NCBI GenBank assembly: GCA_026413225.1
Contig: CM048554.1
Span: 90,251,963-90,315,962, forward strand
Source of the DNA: Otis tarda
Lineage: Eukaryota; Chordata; Aves; Otidiformes; Otididae
Direction: 5' to 3'
DNA length: 64,000 bases
This document shows, in pieces, positions 40,601 through 50,600 of this stretch (position 1 is its first letter; every line of letters starts with the position of its first letter). Below the pieces are notes generated by a model. It searched no databases. It saw nothing but the letters and a program-made list of their open reading frames with translations, and was not told the DNA's origin. A program made the position numbers and the translations under genes.

Positions 40601-43600
40601 GATCTGAGGACATACAAACAGACACTGTGGCTAAATGAGAAACCCAACCCTCAACCACAACAGTTGTTCCTGCAGTCAAGAAGAAACAGTGGAAGAACAG
40701 ATCAACCCAGTTAGTAAAGGAGACAGAGGTTCCTCCTAAAGGAGAGCAGGAAGGAGAGATCATGGACTGGCCAGAAGGCAGACTTTTTGAAGCATCACCC
40801 AAGGAGGTGATTCATGCCAAAGAGGCCCCATTATATAATAAATTACCAGCAAATTAAAAACTGCATGCTCGATTTACTGATGGATCCTGTCATATTGTAG
40901 GAAAACATTGGAAGTGGAAAGCTGCTGTGTGGAGTCCCACAAAACAAATCACTGAAACTGTCACAGGGCAAAGATGAATTGAGTCAATTTGCAGAAGTTA
41001 AAACCATCCAGCAGGCCCTAGATATTGCCAAAAGAGACAAGTGACCAGTATCCTATCTCTACACTGACTCATGGACGGCAGCAAATGCCCTGTCGGGGTG
41101 GCTACAGCAAGAGAAGCTGGCTAACTGGCAGCACAGAAGTAAGCCCATCAGGGCTGCTGCATTATGGCAAGACACTCCTGCTTGGTTAAAGAACCTCATT
41201 GTAAAAGTACATTACGCAGTTACTCACACGCCCAAGAGCCATGCCATTGAAGAACGCGGCAACAAGGAGCAAGTAAACCGAGCTGCCAGCACTGAACTGG
41301 CTAAGGTGGACTTGGACTGGGAATATATGGGCAATCTATTCATAGCTCAGTGGGCCCACGACACATCAGGACACCTAGGAAGAGAAGCAACATATAGATG
41401 GGCTTGTGATCGACAGGTGGACCTGACCACTGAAGCCATTGAACAGGTTATCCATGAATGCGAAACATCACCATGATCAAACAAGTCAAGTGGGCAAAGC
41501 CTCTCTGCTGTGGAGAACAGTGGCTGGGAGAGACAGCGTGGGTTGTTCTTACCTCAGGAAAAGGGACTTTTCTAAAGTCAAAAATAGGTAAATCATCATA
41601 GTGTCAGTGCTATGACACAGCATTGGATTATCAAACAACTCATGTTCTTGTGTGCTCACAGTTCTTATCTTGTTGCTGATAATAAATCAATAAATGGTTC
41701 TCGCAGAGTACTTTATTTCAAAATCCATTAGCAGAATTTGTTACTGAAAAATTGGGGAGTGCACCTCAGAAAACTGAGAAAAGGACAAAACTAATGATCA
41801 TATTTGCAATTACATTCACTCAGAAAAATTTCAAGGTCTTGCTCACACTTCAAAACATGGAGTTTTTCTGTGGGTACCAGAAGGATCCTCTCCTCATGGT
41901 ACAAGATATTTTGTGAATCAGTATGCGTTGGTCATCTTTTTGTACCTTTCTCTCCTCTTACACCATCTATCACATGTTCATATGGCTGATACCAATCCAT
42001 TTTGGATACTTATTGAGAACACTGAAGACAAACTTCCTCTGTACTGCAGTTGCATTCTGAAAAGTCATTATTTCATATGGTAATTTCCTAGCCAGAAAAA
42101 TCTATTCTGAGATAATACCCTTGTGTGCTTTGCTGAGGTTTTCTACTAAAGAGAAAATGAGGAGGGGAAAAAAAAAAAAATCTATTAATGCTTTTACTAA
42201 CACAGAAAAAATAGCGTGGCTATGAACACGACATTGAGTCATGGCTTTATACCATATGCTTGTAAACCCCTATTGAAATAATATGAGCAAAATAAAAAGT
42301 GTACCTACTTTGTTTTGCTTTGCCTAGCTCTCGTCCATTTAGAGGAACAGTAATGGATCTGACCAGTTTGTATTGTAATTCAGTCAGTCTGTATTGCCAG
42401 TAACAATGTATAAGCCAGAATAAGTACATAGGCAGTTTCCTGGTGAGACTGCAGAACTGGCAGGCAGAAAAAAAAAGTCAGTCATTGGTAACAGAGCAAA
42501 TTGGATCAGAAATTGCCTGGATACAAATCAGGAATGGTAAGCTACAATTTTCACTAACTCAACTAACAGAAAACTAGGTGGGTATTTTCTTCAGTTTAAG
42601 TTATTTAATAATGATTTTTCTTATGTTTATCTTGCCATAAATAACAAATGAAAACACTCACTGTGGAAAGGACAAAGACAGACAAGATGTTAAATATCTG
42701 CTGACTTCATCTAATTGTGTATTTTAACCCTCTTTCCAGCACTGACCTCCTCTGCCTCCTGCTGAATGTTTTCCATCCACTCTATTACCTAAGAACTTCA
42801 TTAACTAATGCAGCAGGCTAACTCACGAATGTTGGAGACCCTGCACATACTTCTTCCTTCATCCTAGAAAATACAGCTTATTTCAAAGCATGTTTACTCT
42901 TTAAAAATGTTCATGCAGACAGTGAGGTCTAGTAATAGGATTAACTCTGCTCAACCAAAACAGCTATCAGCTGGGCAGACAGATTAACGAGATCATCTCA
43001 CATGTTGCATGACATCTTCTTCCTTGCTAATTCCAAACAACAATTTCTAAGGCTAGGTTAAAACATGCTATAAAGACACGCTGAAAGGGTAGGAAACCAC
43101 AGCTTAAAACATTGTATTTCCCAGGCAAACTAAAAATCACATAGAACAATGTAAATGTTGATATTTTTAAGTGAGGGGCTGCTCCGTAAGTCAGGGTCAA
43201 AACCCCTTCCGTGTCCCAGATACAGTTCTTTAACTGATTTCTTACCTGGAAGTAGGAAGATACGAGTTACACTGCGGAGGCAAACAAGTAAGGTCAATAC
43301 AAATGTTGTAGTTTAGCCCAAGTCACCACACAGTTTCTCGCTCACCCTCCCTCTACCCCTCTGCAGCAGGATGGGGGAGAGAATTGGGAAGAAAGGAAAA
43401 CTCGCAGGTTGAGATGAAGACAGTTTACTAGAATAGCAAAGGAAAATTACAACAATAACAAAATATAAGGATATTAAAATATACAAAATGAACAATGCAC
43501 TATTTCTCACCACCCGATGTCCCAATGACCTATACAGCCCATTCTGAGCAGCGATCATGGAAATGAGATCGAGCAGCAAGAAAAGGAGCAAGAGGGAGAG

Positions 43601-45430
43601 AGCAAGGGATTCCAGAGATGCTCCCCACCCCAGACAGCCTCCACTTATACACTGAGCATGACATTTATGGCATGGAATACTCTCTTTGGCCAGCTTGGGT
43701 TAATTATTCTGGCTGTATCCCTCCTAGCTTCCTACGCCTGCACATTAGTGAGACCTGGAAAGCTGGACAGTGTCCTTCGTCTCATTAGCAACAACTCATC
43801 TCATCAGTGTGTTTATCAACATTCTTCACATATGAAATCCAAAACACACCGGCTACTGAGAGGAAAATTAACTCCATCCCCGCCAAAACCAGGACAACAA
43901 AGCATATGGGAGAGATGTAAAATACCTCTCTTCAAGAAGCCAGTTAGCTGCCGCATCATACCCAATCTGTTTGTTGCAGAGGATCCTAAATCACTTCTTA
44001 TGCACTTCCTACATTAAGCTAACAATTGCACTGCAGCTGCCAGGTTCTCAGCAGACCTGAACAATCCATCAGCCAGAAGCAGCTTCATTGCAGCACTGTT
44101 GAGTCGGACAGTGACTAAGTCAGAACAAGCTTGGATGCATCTTCATCACATTGTAGTCAGAAACCCACATAATACTCACATTTCCTCTGGTCCAGCTATT
44201 ATAACCACAGAAGTCCTCTTCCTCACTTTATTCTCTTACTGAATTCATAGACAAACCTTACCCAATCACTTCCTGATGCAACCGGGCCGGCACATCAAAC
44301 CTTCCTTTCACCCACTAGCCAGTCTAACAGGTCCCTCAAACCTGTCTCCTAAAGGATGCACAAGTCAGTTGAAGTATGAAAAGATGCAGCAAGGCAAAGA
44401 GGGTCCAGCTGTGCTCTTTACAACATTTTGTTCAAAGGCGAGTCCAGATTCTGGGAAGAGTCTCCCAGATTGCAAGACTCAAGACTGCAGAGTACCACGC
44501 TGGCTAATTAGGAGAGTAAGACCTTCACATGGTGCCATTCTCAACCTATCAGTCAAAGGCTACCACTTCAGTTTGCACTAGCGGATGGAGAAGTTATTGC
44601 AGCTTACACCATCAGAGAAATCAGCCTACCCATCAACCTGTTGTAAGAGTTACAGGCTCTCATGCTTAGCAGTCTTTCAAAAGAGGAAGACAAGTCTCAA
44701 ACTGCTTTGTTTTAGGGAAAAATAAAATTATTCTACAGTTCAAACAGCAAATAGTTTTCATTTATCCTAGAGACTCTGATTGCATAAAGGCTCTCTAAGC
44801 ATAAATGAAATTTACACCATGACAGCCACAGAGAAGGAGCTTAATTACAATGACAACATAACTCAATCTAACCAATGTTCTCATTTACCGTGCCAAAGAT
44901 TTCCTTCTGAATTTTTATGCTTGGACTAGACCCAAGCAGCAAGAAAACCATAAATCCCCAGCTTATAGTGGTCTCACAAGGGACTTCATCACCAACAGGT
45001 TGTAGTTGTGACATTACAAATTCTTACATTCATGGAGGGAACCCATCAGCTGAAGACAACTTTAGGATTTACAGATGAATGATCTGAATTTTCACAGTAT
45101 GATCATCACCTGCTCCTACTGCCCCAAACTGTCACCATTTATTCAAGTACTACTAGAGAAAGCTCAACAGTAAGTCCCAGTTTTTTAAATGGCCAACAGG
45201 GTATATTAATATATCATTCACTGACAACTGTAACAGCTACTTACTCCACAGTACCGATCATCACTGAATATCTGTGGGGGCAGTGGATTGCCTTGCGCAG
45301 GTTGCCTATCCTCAGGAATATTTTTATACATCCATTGTCTTTTCTCCTCTGACATTGTGATATCCACTTCTTCAAACTCTATGCGATTGGCTTCCAGAAA
45401 CCTCACCACATCTTGCTGCCTCTTCTTTAT
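25657..45430 (-). CDS. SH3BGRL2: SH3BGRL2, coding exons 2-4 (5' partial; first exon outside window)
   Basis: Three exons read on the minus strand join into one frame of 62 + 27 + 4 codons ending in TAG. The protein matches the SH3BGR family of small adaptor-like proteins of about 107 residues with a thioredoxin/glutaredoxin-like fold but no CXXC redox centre. Recognisable blocks are [17 protein letters not shown], the proline motif NPLPPQIF and [15 protein letters not shown]. Assuming the usual 15-residue first exon, the exons here supply residues 16-108. The family motif PLPPQIF contains a PxxP SH3-ligand core overlapping a PPxxF EVH1-type (Homer) ligand; binding is known for the family but not shown here. 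The exact role of SH3BGRL2 is not well defined. Introns are 18,327 bp (intron 2) and 1,165 bp (intron 3), and all junctions are phase 0. The wording fits SH3BGRL2 better than SH3BGRL or SH3BGRL3, especially VDITMSEE and GNPLPPQIF. Confidence 0.94.
26311..26332. repeat. (GTAT)n microsatellite
   Basis: GTATGTATGTATGTACGTAT, one unit altered to GTAC. Intron 3 of SH3BGRL2. Confidence 0.88.
26399..26423. repeat. Poly-A run, about 25 bases
   Basis: Uninterrupted A-run preceded by GTCAGCATTT. There is no retrotransposed gene body recognisable to its left, so it is taken as a simple repeat. Confidence 0.85.
26837..26917 (-). CDS. SH3BGRL2: SH3BGRL2 exon 3
   Basis: This is an 81-nt exon (27 codons) reading [20 protein letters not shown] followed by KPTLASK. 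It is too short to appear as a long ORF and was found by searching for the continuation of exon 2. The acceptor is a long T-run followed by CTCTCTCTAG, and the donor is CAAAG|GTCAGT. Both junctions are phase 0, so it fits between GGA of exon 2 and GAG of exon 4. It encodes the last strand and helix of the thioredoxin-like fold, where the ESKE...VFSFLGL block is the strongest family signature. A glycine stands in DYDGFF where I recall a serine in mammals. Confidence 0.96.
27101..27168 (+). mobile_element. CR1 LINE, 3' tip only
   Basis: Only the last 70 bp or so remain: GTTGGACTAGATGATCTTCA, GGTCCCTTCCAACCCAAACC and a decayed CTCTGATTCTGTGAT repeat. Extreme 5' truncation, plus orientation, about 180 bp beyond exon 3 of SH3BGRL2 in intron 2. 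Confidence 0.88.
29296..29832 (-). mobile_element. CR1 LINE, 3' fragment
   Basis: Minus-oriented copy of about 540 bp with ATAGAATCATAGAATT at the left (3') edge and the same subfamily features as the 2611 copy. It extends further 5' on its own strand, to the region complementary to GTGAGGCCACACATCAAATA. A (TA)n run at 29283-29296 directly abuts its 3' end, so it may have inserted at or grown an AT repeat. Confidence 0.92.
36373..36583. repeat. Local duplication of an 82-86 bp segment around a GATA/GTA-rich spacer
   Basis: Copy 1 at 36373-36454 and copy 2 at 36498-36583 are identical except for the length of an internal A-run (12 against 16). Each contains TCTGCAGAACATCACTGTAA and CCAGTATTTTCTACTATCTC. 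Between them is a short TAGATAGTAGATAGTAGAT-type microsatellite. Confidence 0.93.
36661..36720. repeat. Perfect 30-bp tandem duplication
   Basis: Positions 36661-36690 and 36691-36720 are the same 30 bases, starting AGTGTCTGAAACAGAG. It lies 77 bp from the larger duplication just to its left. Confidence 0.95.
38071..38094. repeat. (TTTC)n microsatellite
   Basis: Six units of TTTC followed by TATAGG, in intron 2. Confidence 0.9.
39178..39709 (+). mobile_element. ERVL-type LTR (5' LTR of a decayed provirus)
   Basis: Plus-oriented LTR of about 530 bp starting TGGGTCCAGG, then GGAATGGAGTTAACTTTCTTC and CTGTGTTTTGGATATG, and ending CAACCCACAACA. These blocks match the avian ERVL LTR class also seen in reverse at 43304. 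A CATAAAAAAAACGG stretch at about 39455-39470 stands where the TATA/poly(A) region of the family lies. The short ORFs across it are not genes. The start is set by TG and by alignment to the second LTR. Confidence 0.8.
39710..40855 (+). pseudogene. ERVL provirus leader and probable gag remnant
   Basis: Directly after the LTR, GTCATTTTTGGCTC corresponds in place to a decayed lysine-type primer binding site, as far as I recognise it. A T-rich leader follows, which accounts for a hydrophobic ORF at 39815-40099. From about 40380 an open stretch with retroviral-like composition leads through a 40-bp tandem duplication (40551-40629) to a polar, charged stretch ending near 40855. The gag assignment rests on position between leader and pol and on broad resemblance to avian ERVL copies, not on a clear domain. 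Stops are present. Confidence 0.6.
40551..40629 (+). repeat. Tandem duplication in the ERVL gag-like region
   Basis: Two adjacent copies of about 40 and 39 bp, each containing TCTCTGGATCTGAG and ending CAAACAGACACTGTG or CAGAAACAGACACTGTG. In the translated frame this duplicates a 13-residue acidic segment (SGSEDT/SGSEDI...TDTV). Confidence 0.8.
40856..41562 (+). pseudogene. ERVL pol remnant: RNase H and start of integrase
   Basis: Plus-strand translation shows the RNase H FTDGS motif (about 40873-40887), YTDSW (41060-41074) and [10 protein letters not shown], then the integrase N-terminal region [13 protein letters not shown] with both zinc-binding histidines, a tract ending in HEC, and further on a [13 protein letters not shown]-like piece in another frame. 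The spacing and WAHxxSGHxGR wording fit the class III (ERV-L) group. The frame shifts between FTDGS (frame 1) and YTDSW (frame 2), there are stops at 41042 and 41474, and the reverse transcriptase and protease parts are missing upstream. Integrase core, env-like region and 3' LTR are absent. It is non-functional. Confidence 0.82.
43299..43303. repeat. Target-site duplication ACAAA (left)
   Basis: Perfect 5-bp match to 43897-43901 across the solo LTR; 5 bp is the usual ERVL duplication length. Confidence 0.8.
43304..43896 (-). mobile_element. Solo ERVL-type LTR with ACAAA target-site duplication
   Basis: Minus-oriented LTR of 593 bp. On its own strand it begins TGTCCTGGTTTTGGCGGGGA, continues with AGTTAATTTTCCTC, and ends CTACAACA. 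It has the TG...CA ends of retroviral LTRs and is flanked by a perfect 5-bp direct repeat, ACAAA at 43299-43303 and 43897-43901. No internal retroviral sequence is attached, so it is a solo LTR left by LTR-LTR recombination. The 92-aa minus-strand ORF inside (43313-43591) is a shadow. Confidence 0.88.
43897..43901. repeat. Target-site duplication ACAAA (right)
   Basis: Right-hand partner of 43299-43303, immediately after the terminal CA of the solo LTR. Confidence 0.8.
45245..45430 (-). CDS. SH3BGRL2: SH3BGRL2 exon 2
   Basis: This is a 186-nt exon of exactly 62 codons. It starts [11 protein letters not shown] and ends DDRYCG. The acceptor is a pyrimidine-rich tract ending in GTAG just before the ATA codon, and the donor reads GGA|GTAAGT, so both ends are phase 0. 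The segment covers most of the thioredoxin-like domain: the first long helix (VVRFLEAN), the next strand (FEEVDI), the [15 protein letters not shown] helix and the proline-rich loop NPLPPQIF. The family's cysteine in the YCG turn is kept, but there is no CXXC pair. No frameshift or stop occurs. A minus-strand open frame runs a few codons past the donor into the intron, which is a read-through and not coding. Assignment to the family is essentially certain and to the L2 paralogue very likely. Confidence 0.97.
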
Positions 45431-47421
45431 CTACACGAAAGAAAGAAAAAAAAAAAACACAATACTCAGAGCAAGTCCACCATAATCCTGACATGCTTAC
45501 AAACCTGAGAACGTTCCTTTTCTCCCATCCCACTTTCATGGGATGGTAAGTGACAAACTCAGGAAGACAAAGGAGAGAATTTTTTTTTCAGTTTTAAGTT
45601 CATAGAAGTTAAACACTGTTGTTCCTTTACAAATTGGCAAAGGTTAGACTTCCTTACCTTATTTCTATAGGGCTGTCTCTTCACTTCAACTATAGGAATT
45701 TCAGCCTTTACTCTCTAAAGATGCTTTACAAAAATAAGCTGTATGGAACTCTTCAGGAGTGGGAGTTAAAAGAGGTCACTTGTTTTCAAAGTCATTAGAA
45801 CCTACATTTTTAAAGTATACAGGCACCTAGAAATGCAAGGTAAGCAACCTGGCAAGCCCCAGAAGAATCTACTGTTACAAGTCTTCATTGAGATAAACAT
45901 GTTGGTATAGCTTAAAAACCCTCACCCCAGCTACACACATTTTTGTTTTTCCAGACACCTACACAGCTTTTAAAAATGCAGCTTGATGGTTCCCTGAACA
46001 AGGCTTGTCGAATCTTTAATTAAGAGTCTCTGCCTGCATAACAGACATGCCTAAAAATAAGCATGATCTCATCTCTTGAAATTTAACTTCATTACAAAAA
46101 AATGCCTGAGGTTTGTATTAAATGTATGGGATTTCTGCCCCTCAAGGAGATTATAATCTTTGTACAAAAGCCTAACAGAAGCAGAACACTGGCATTTTTC
46201 AGCTCGCTGCAGTTCACTAAGATCAATCCTTAACAGCTACCTGGGCTTTAAACAGATCTACTCAGGTGAAAACTACTTCTGCCTCAAACAGGACTTGATA
46301 CCCAGACAGCAACCTTTGATTTCAAAGTCTGTAGGGCCAAGGAAAGCTACCTGGGCTCATTCAGCTCAATTTGCTCTGCGTTCTCTTCAGTCCATACTGT
46401 ATTTTAGCACCTACTTAATAAAATCAATTATTTCATAAAGGAACTATAAATTTTATGCTGCATTTTTTTACAGCTATCATCTACAGCATTATTTGAAGAA
46501 AAAAAACCCACAGCTTTAACAATTTTACAGTATTCCTGGAGTGTCAGATCCAGGCAGTTGCTGACTGGCATAAAGCCCAGGTGGATGAATCATGCCTGTG
46601 GATATCATCTGACCTAGACACTGTTTGGAAATCAGAGGACTTTTAAAGTACATGTGCTAGTTGTTCTTGTCACACAACTCATTCTGTCTACCTAAACGCA
46701 CCACAAAAATACATAACTTCAGGAGGAAGCATATATTCCAGCATATATTCCATATGCTGATGGAATCATTATTTCCTTGAAATAAGAGGGCAGCCATCCC
46801 AAGAAACTGCAAAGACTCTCAAATGATTACTGTCTTTCTTAAGAAGTGGGCTGCGTAGTAACTTTGTGTCTCTCTTTTCCTTTTCTTACACATACTAGTG
46901 GGGTTTTTTAGGCATATGTAAAAGGATCACTTTTCAAACAGAAGGCAGCTCCTAAAATTGTGTGCAAATACTGCATTATCAACCACAGCAAAATTACCGC
47001 ATCATCACCACCGTTGGTACCAAAGCCAACATGCTTTTTACTGTCTCCCTAAAATCTGCAAAGACAAATTCTGTTGTCAATGTAGAAGTGAAAGACGGAA
47101 CTCTTTTCTTCTGTCTTTCACCAAAAAAAAACCAGCAAAAGAGGCTCAAAAGAGTCTGAGACTGAGATTTTCTTAACACGAATATTAAAGATTTGTTCAA
47201 ACAGAAATGGGACATCTAAAATAATGCATGGGAGAGGTCATTTTCTTATAGTATACTACTGCTAAAACCAGCGTGAATTCCCTCCTACAGCACTGACCAG
47301 CTGCAGTAGTCAGAGCAACTAGCAAACTACACAGTGCCTGGGCCCTGAGGACAAATGGCATCATCTGGGCAAGTTTATTAAGCCTGCACCCTCTTGGAGT
47401 GGCTGCATGCAAACCGTACGA

Positions 47422-47661
47422 TCAGGAACGATCCCTGGCACGCTGTAACACCCGAATCATGGCCACAAACTGTTTGTGAGACTGTAAGTTATCCTTGGCC
47501 AAAGCTGTCCGTGCCAGCAGCCATTCTTCTAACAGTTTGAGAGCACCAGAGAGCTCCATTGCCCAGGCCCTGCCCACGTACCAGTACACGGTATAAAAAA
47601 ATTTACCCATTTTCATCTGCTGTCTTCCAGCAGTCTGTATACTGGGCACAAGTTTAAACAC
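47422..47661 (-). other. Unrecognised minus-strand ORF, 79 codons, in intron 1
   Basis: Open frame with two early in-frame ATGs and residues that look more protein-like than most short ORFs here: a hydrophobic/aromatic start (MGKFFYTVYWYVGRAW) followed by an amphipathic helical stretch (ELSGALKLLEEWLLARTALA) and a basic tail. Just before the second ATG cluster the strand reads GACAGCAG, a weak acceptor. I do not recognise a family. It could be a decayed retrocopy, an unannotated exon or chance. No supporting second exon was found. Confidence 0.2.
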
Positions 47662-50600
47662 ACTTCAGATTTAACCAGGTCCCTAATATTCTACTGTTCA
47701 TACCATAAGAATTCTCTCACAAACCCACATTTCCTAATATCTCCTTTTTAGTTTTTTTAAAACTAATTGAGATGTTGAAGTGAAATGAATTGTGGGTTGT
47801 TTTTTATTTTTTAGCCAGAAGCCTTGCAATTCTCCACGACATCTGCATGAGTTATCAGTTGTGGATGTGCCAGCTGCGTAAATTTAAACAAAATGCCCTG
47901 AAAATTTTTAGCCAAAAAAGTTGCATCTTCTCCTCCCCCAAGTGATATGATTCAAGTCTGTACACTGAAACAAGAGCATTAATTACATTAAAAATCCTAT
48001 TAAATTACGCCATGTTGTTTAAGATTGATGCTCAGAGCATCTGCCACAACAGAAGCCAGCTGATTATTCCCCAAGAAAACCACAGGACCTTTGTCCTCCT
48101 CTACAACTGGATCTGTGCCGCAGGAGCGCTTCAGCCTCACAGTCCTGCCTGCAGCTCTCATCTGTGGTTGCTCTGAGCCCTGAAAACTTCCAGTGTCTGA
48201 CCACATGAAGCACTGAACAAAGACAACATGGCACAAAGAGCAGCGTCAATTCTCCCCTCCTCACTAGCCTACGCAGAGGATCTGAGCTCCTGTCAAGGGC
48301 CCAATAGAGAAAAATACATCCTCACTTGACAAACTATGGAGGTGGATACTTCAGTCCTCTTTGTAAAACTTAGCTTGTACCTTGTTGCTTGTAAGGTTTC
48401 CACAGCGTGATGCAACTGAAAGGAACCTGAAAAGAGTATTCATAGAATCAGAGGTACCACGTTCAGAAAAAGTCACTTCGTGGCTATTCATACACCACTT
48501 TGGGAAAGCATCTGTATTCTTACAGGATAGACTGCTTTAGCATGAAAATATTTTGGTTTTAACAGGCTTCAGTACACCAGAAGACACTGCAAGATATATC
48601 ATCAAAACAGATATCCATTGTGAAGTTTCAGAGGAAAACACATCCCCCACTTAATTTTGTATTCCATAAAAGAGATCACAGCTTCCATATACATCCAATT
48701 TATCTCATCTCAAACAGGTAGTATGATGTTGATTTTTTTTTATTTAATGAAAATTTTAAAAAAGGAAGAGTCCTGAAAGAGTATTAGTCATAAATACAAC
48801 TAGAAACAGGCAATATCGTCTCTTTTATTAAGCAGTAACACTGGCTTTGAAACAAAATCAGTGTCTCTTTACATAATATAATCCTAATACATCTTTAACA
48901 CAGTGAAGAAAACTCTGATAGAGCTAAGAGTCTACTATTATAATTTGATGTTTGTCTCCCATATTCTTGGCAGGTTGACTGTTTTCTGAACGTTATTTCT
49001 CTGTGTTTGGTTTTATTGTTAATCTGTACTTTTATTCACAAAAGTAAGATAGGAAAAAACTCCCAGACATAGCTCTATTTTATCCCAGTACTTGAAGCTG
49101 GTCTCCTTATTAGGATTAAAAACCAGAAAATTAGGATGTCCATTTTGACATACGGAACTGCTAAAATGAGCTAATCACTTGTTCAGTTGCTCAACTTACA
49201 AAGAAAGTCTATTGCAGCTAAAGTAGGCCAGCTTTTCCCCTTAGTTTTCATTTCTTTATATCGATTTGCAACAGGTAACAAGAGGACACACTTCCAGGCT
49301 GGTTCGGAGAAATACTTCAAAGATATCCTCAGGCCAGGCCAGGTGAGACCACTGGGATTATCCATTCTGACCTTCAGCATCCCTGAATTAATTCCTCTTA
49401 AAGAGTTTCTTTGGATTTTTTTCCCCTAAGCTCTGAACTGATAATAACAGAGAATCTGCCAGTCTTTGTAAATTGTTCTCATAGTTAATTAACTGCTGAC
49501 ACTTAAAATATTTCCTTGCTTCTGTTCAGAATTAGTTTCACTTTCAGCTTTCATCCACTTTACTTTCTATATCTTTGGCTAGACTGAAAACGCATAAGAT
49601 TTCTGTTTCGCACACAACTAATACAGGGGGCAGGGAATAGATCTCCCAGCTAACCTGAACAGTGATCTCCAGTAAAACGATAAATCCTATCACTCATTTA
49701 ACAGCAGAATAAGAATGTTACCATCACAAACCATGTCCAGACTTGACCAGAAGCTTAGCAAAATCAGATACTATAGGAAAGATGACTCAAGCAGCAGTAT
49801 TAATGGGAACTGTGAAATAACCATGATTAAAGATAACTTCTCTGCTTTATTTAATCAGCAGTTAATAAAAATGGGACAAAGCAGGCATATTGTCAGACAG
49901 AGATGGTCCTGCTGGTTTCCCTCCTGCTCTTTCCAGACCTCTGCCCTTACTCCAGAACAGCAGCAGCCACATTACCCACTCACTGACTCAGCTGAAAACT
50001 CAGTATTGCGTTTTTTTGGCAGGGGCACCTTTAGGGTGCAGTTTGACGATACAGCTAAGCAGATCTCACCGCTGGCTGTCCCTGAGATGCCGCAGTGTTC
50101 CTTCCTCCTGCCAAGCAGCTCCTGCAGCTTTCCTTGCACAAGCATAATGCAGGAACCAAGGGAACAAGGAAAGGAGCATCAATAATGTCAGCACCACAAT
50201 CTCATCAGTCTATATCAGTAGCAAAACCGCACCCTAAGAAAATGGCTCAGCAGAAGCTGAACTGTGAGCAGCTACAGGTATTTGAAATATGAACTGCATA
50301 AACAGCATTTCTGTTACATAAACACAAGCTCCCACTCACTCCCACAGCTGAAAATATCAAACCGGAGCCTCTGCCTTTACAAGTCATGCAAACAGAACCA
50401 AAGGGATTGTTGCAGTGTAAAAGGCAGATGTAATATAGTTACTGCAGAGGATTACTAATCTTCACTTCTCATATAGATGAGGCTTAACACATACACCCAG
50501 GTAACAAGGAGATACTACGCTCTAACGAAGAGATGCAAGCTCCAACCACATCAAATGAACAGAACTCTAAACAGCGTTAACTGCAATCCTAAACATACCT

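Larger units (their letters stand above)
26918..45244 (-). other. SH3BGRL2: SH3BGRL2 intron 2
   Basis: An 18,327-bp phase-0 intron with donor GTAAGT next to exon 2 and a CTCTCTCTAG acceptor next to exon 3. It carries two CR1 fragments, a decayed ERVL provirus, a solo LTR and a locally duplicated segment, each listed separately. In the remaining stretches (about 27170-29290, 29840-36370, 36725-39175, 41570-43295 and 43905-45240) I see only AT-rich unique-looking DNA, A-runs and short unrecognised ORFs. Confidence 0.85.

Noticed and set aside
49715-50185. 156-codon plus-strand ORF, the longest in the window
   Set aside because: The composition is serine/glutamine-rich and without motifs, overlapping frames are open, and it is antisense in intron 1. 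Length alone is within chance for 64 kb.
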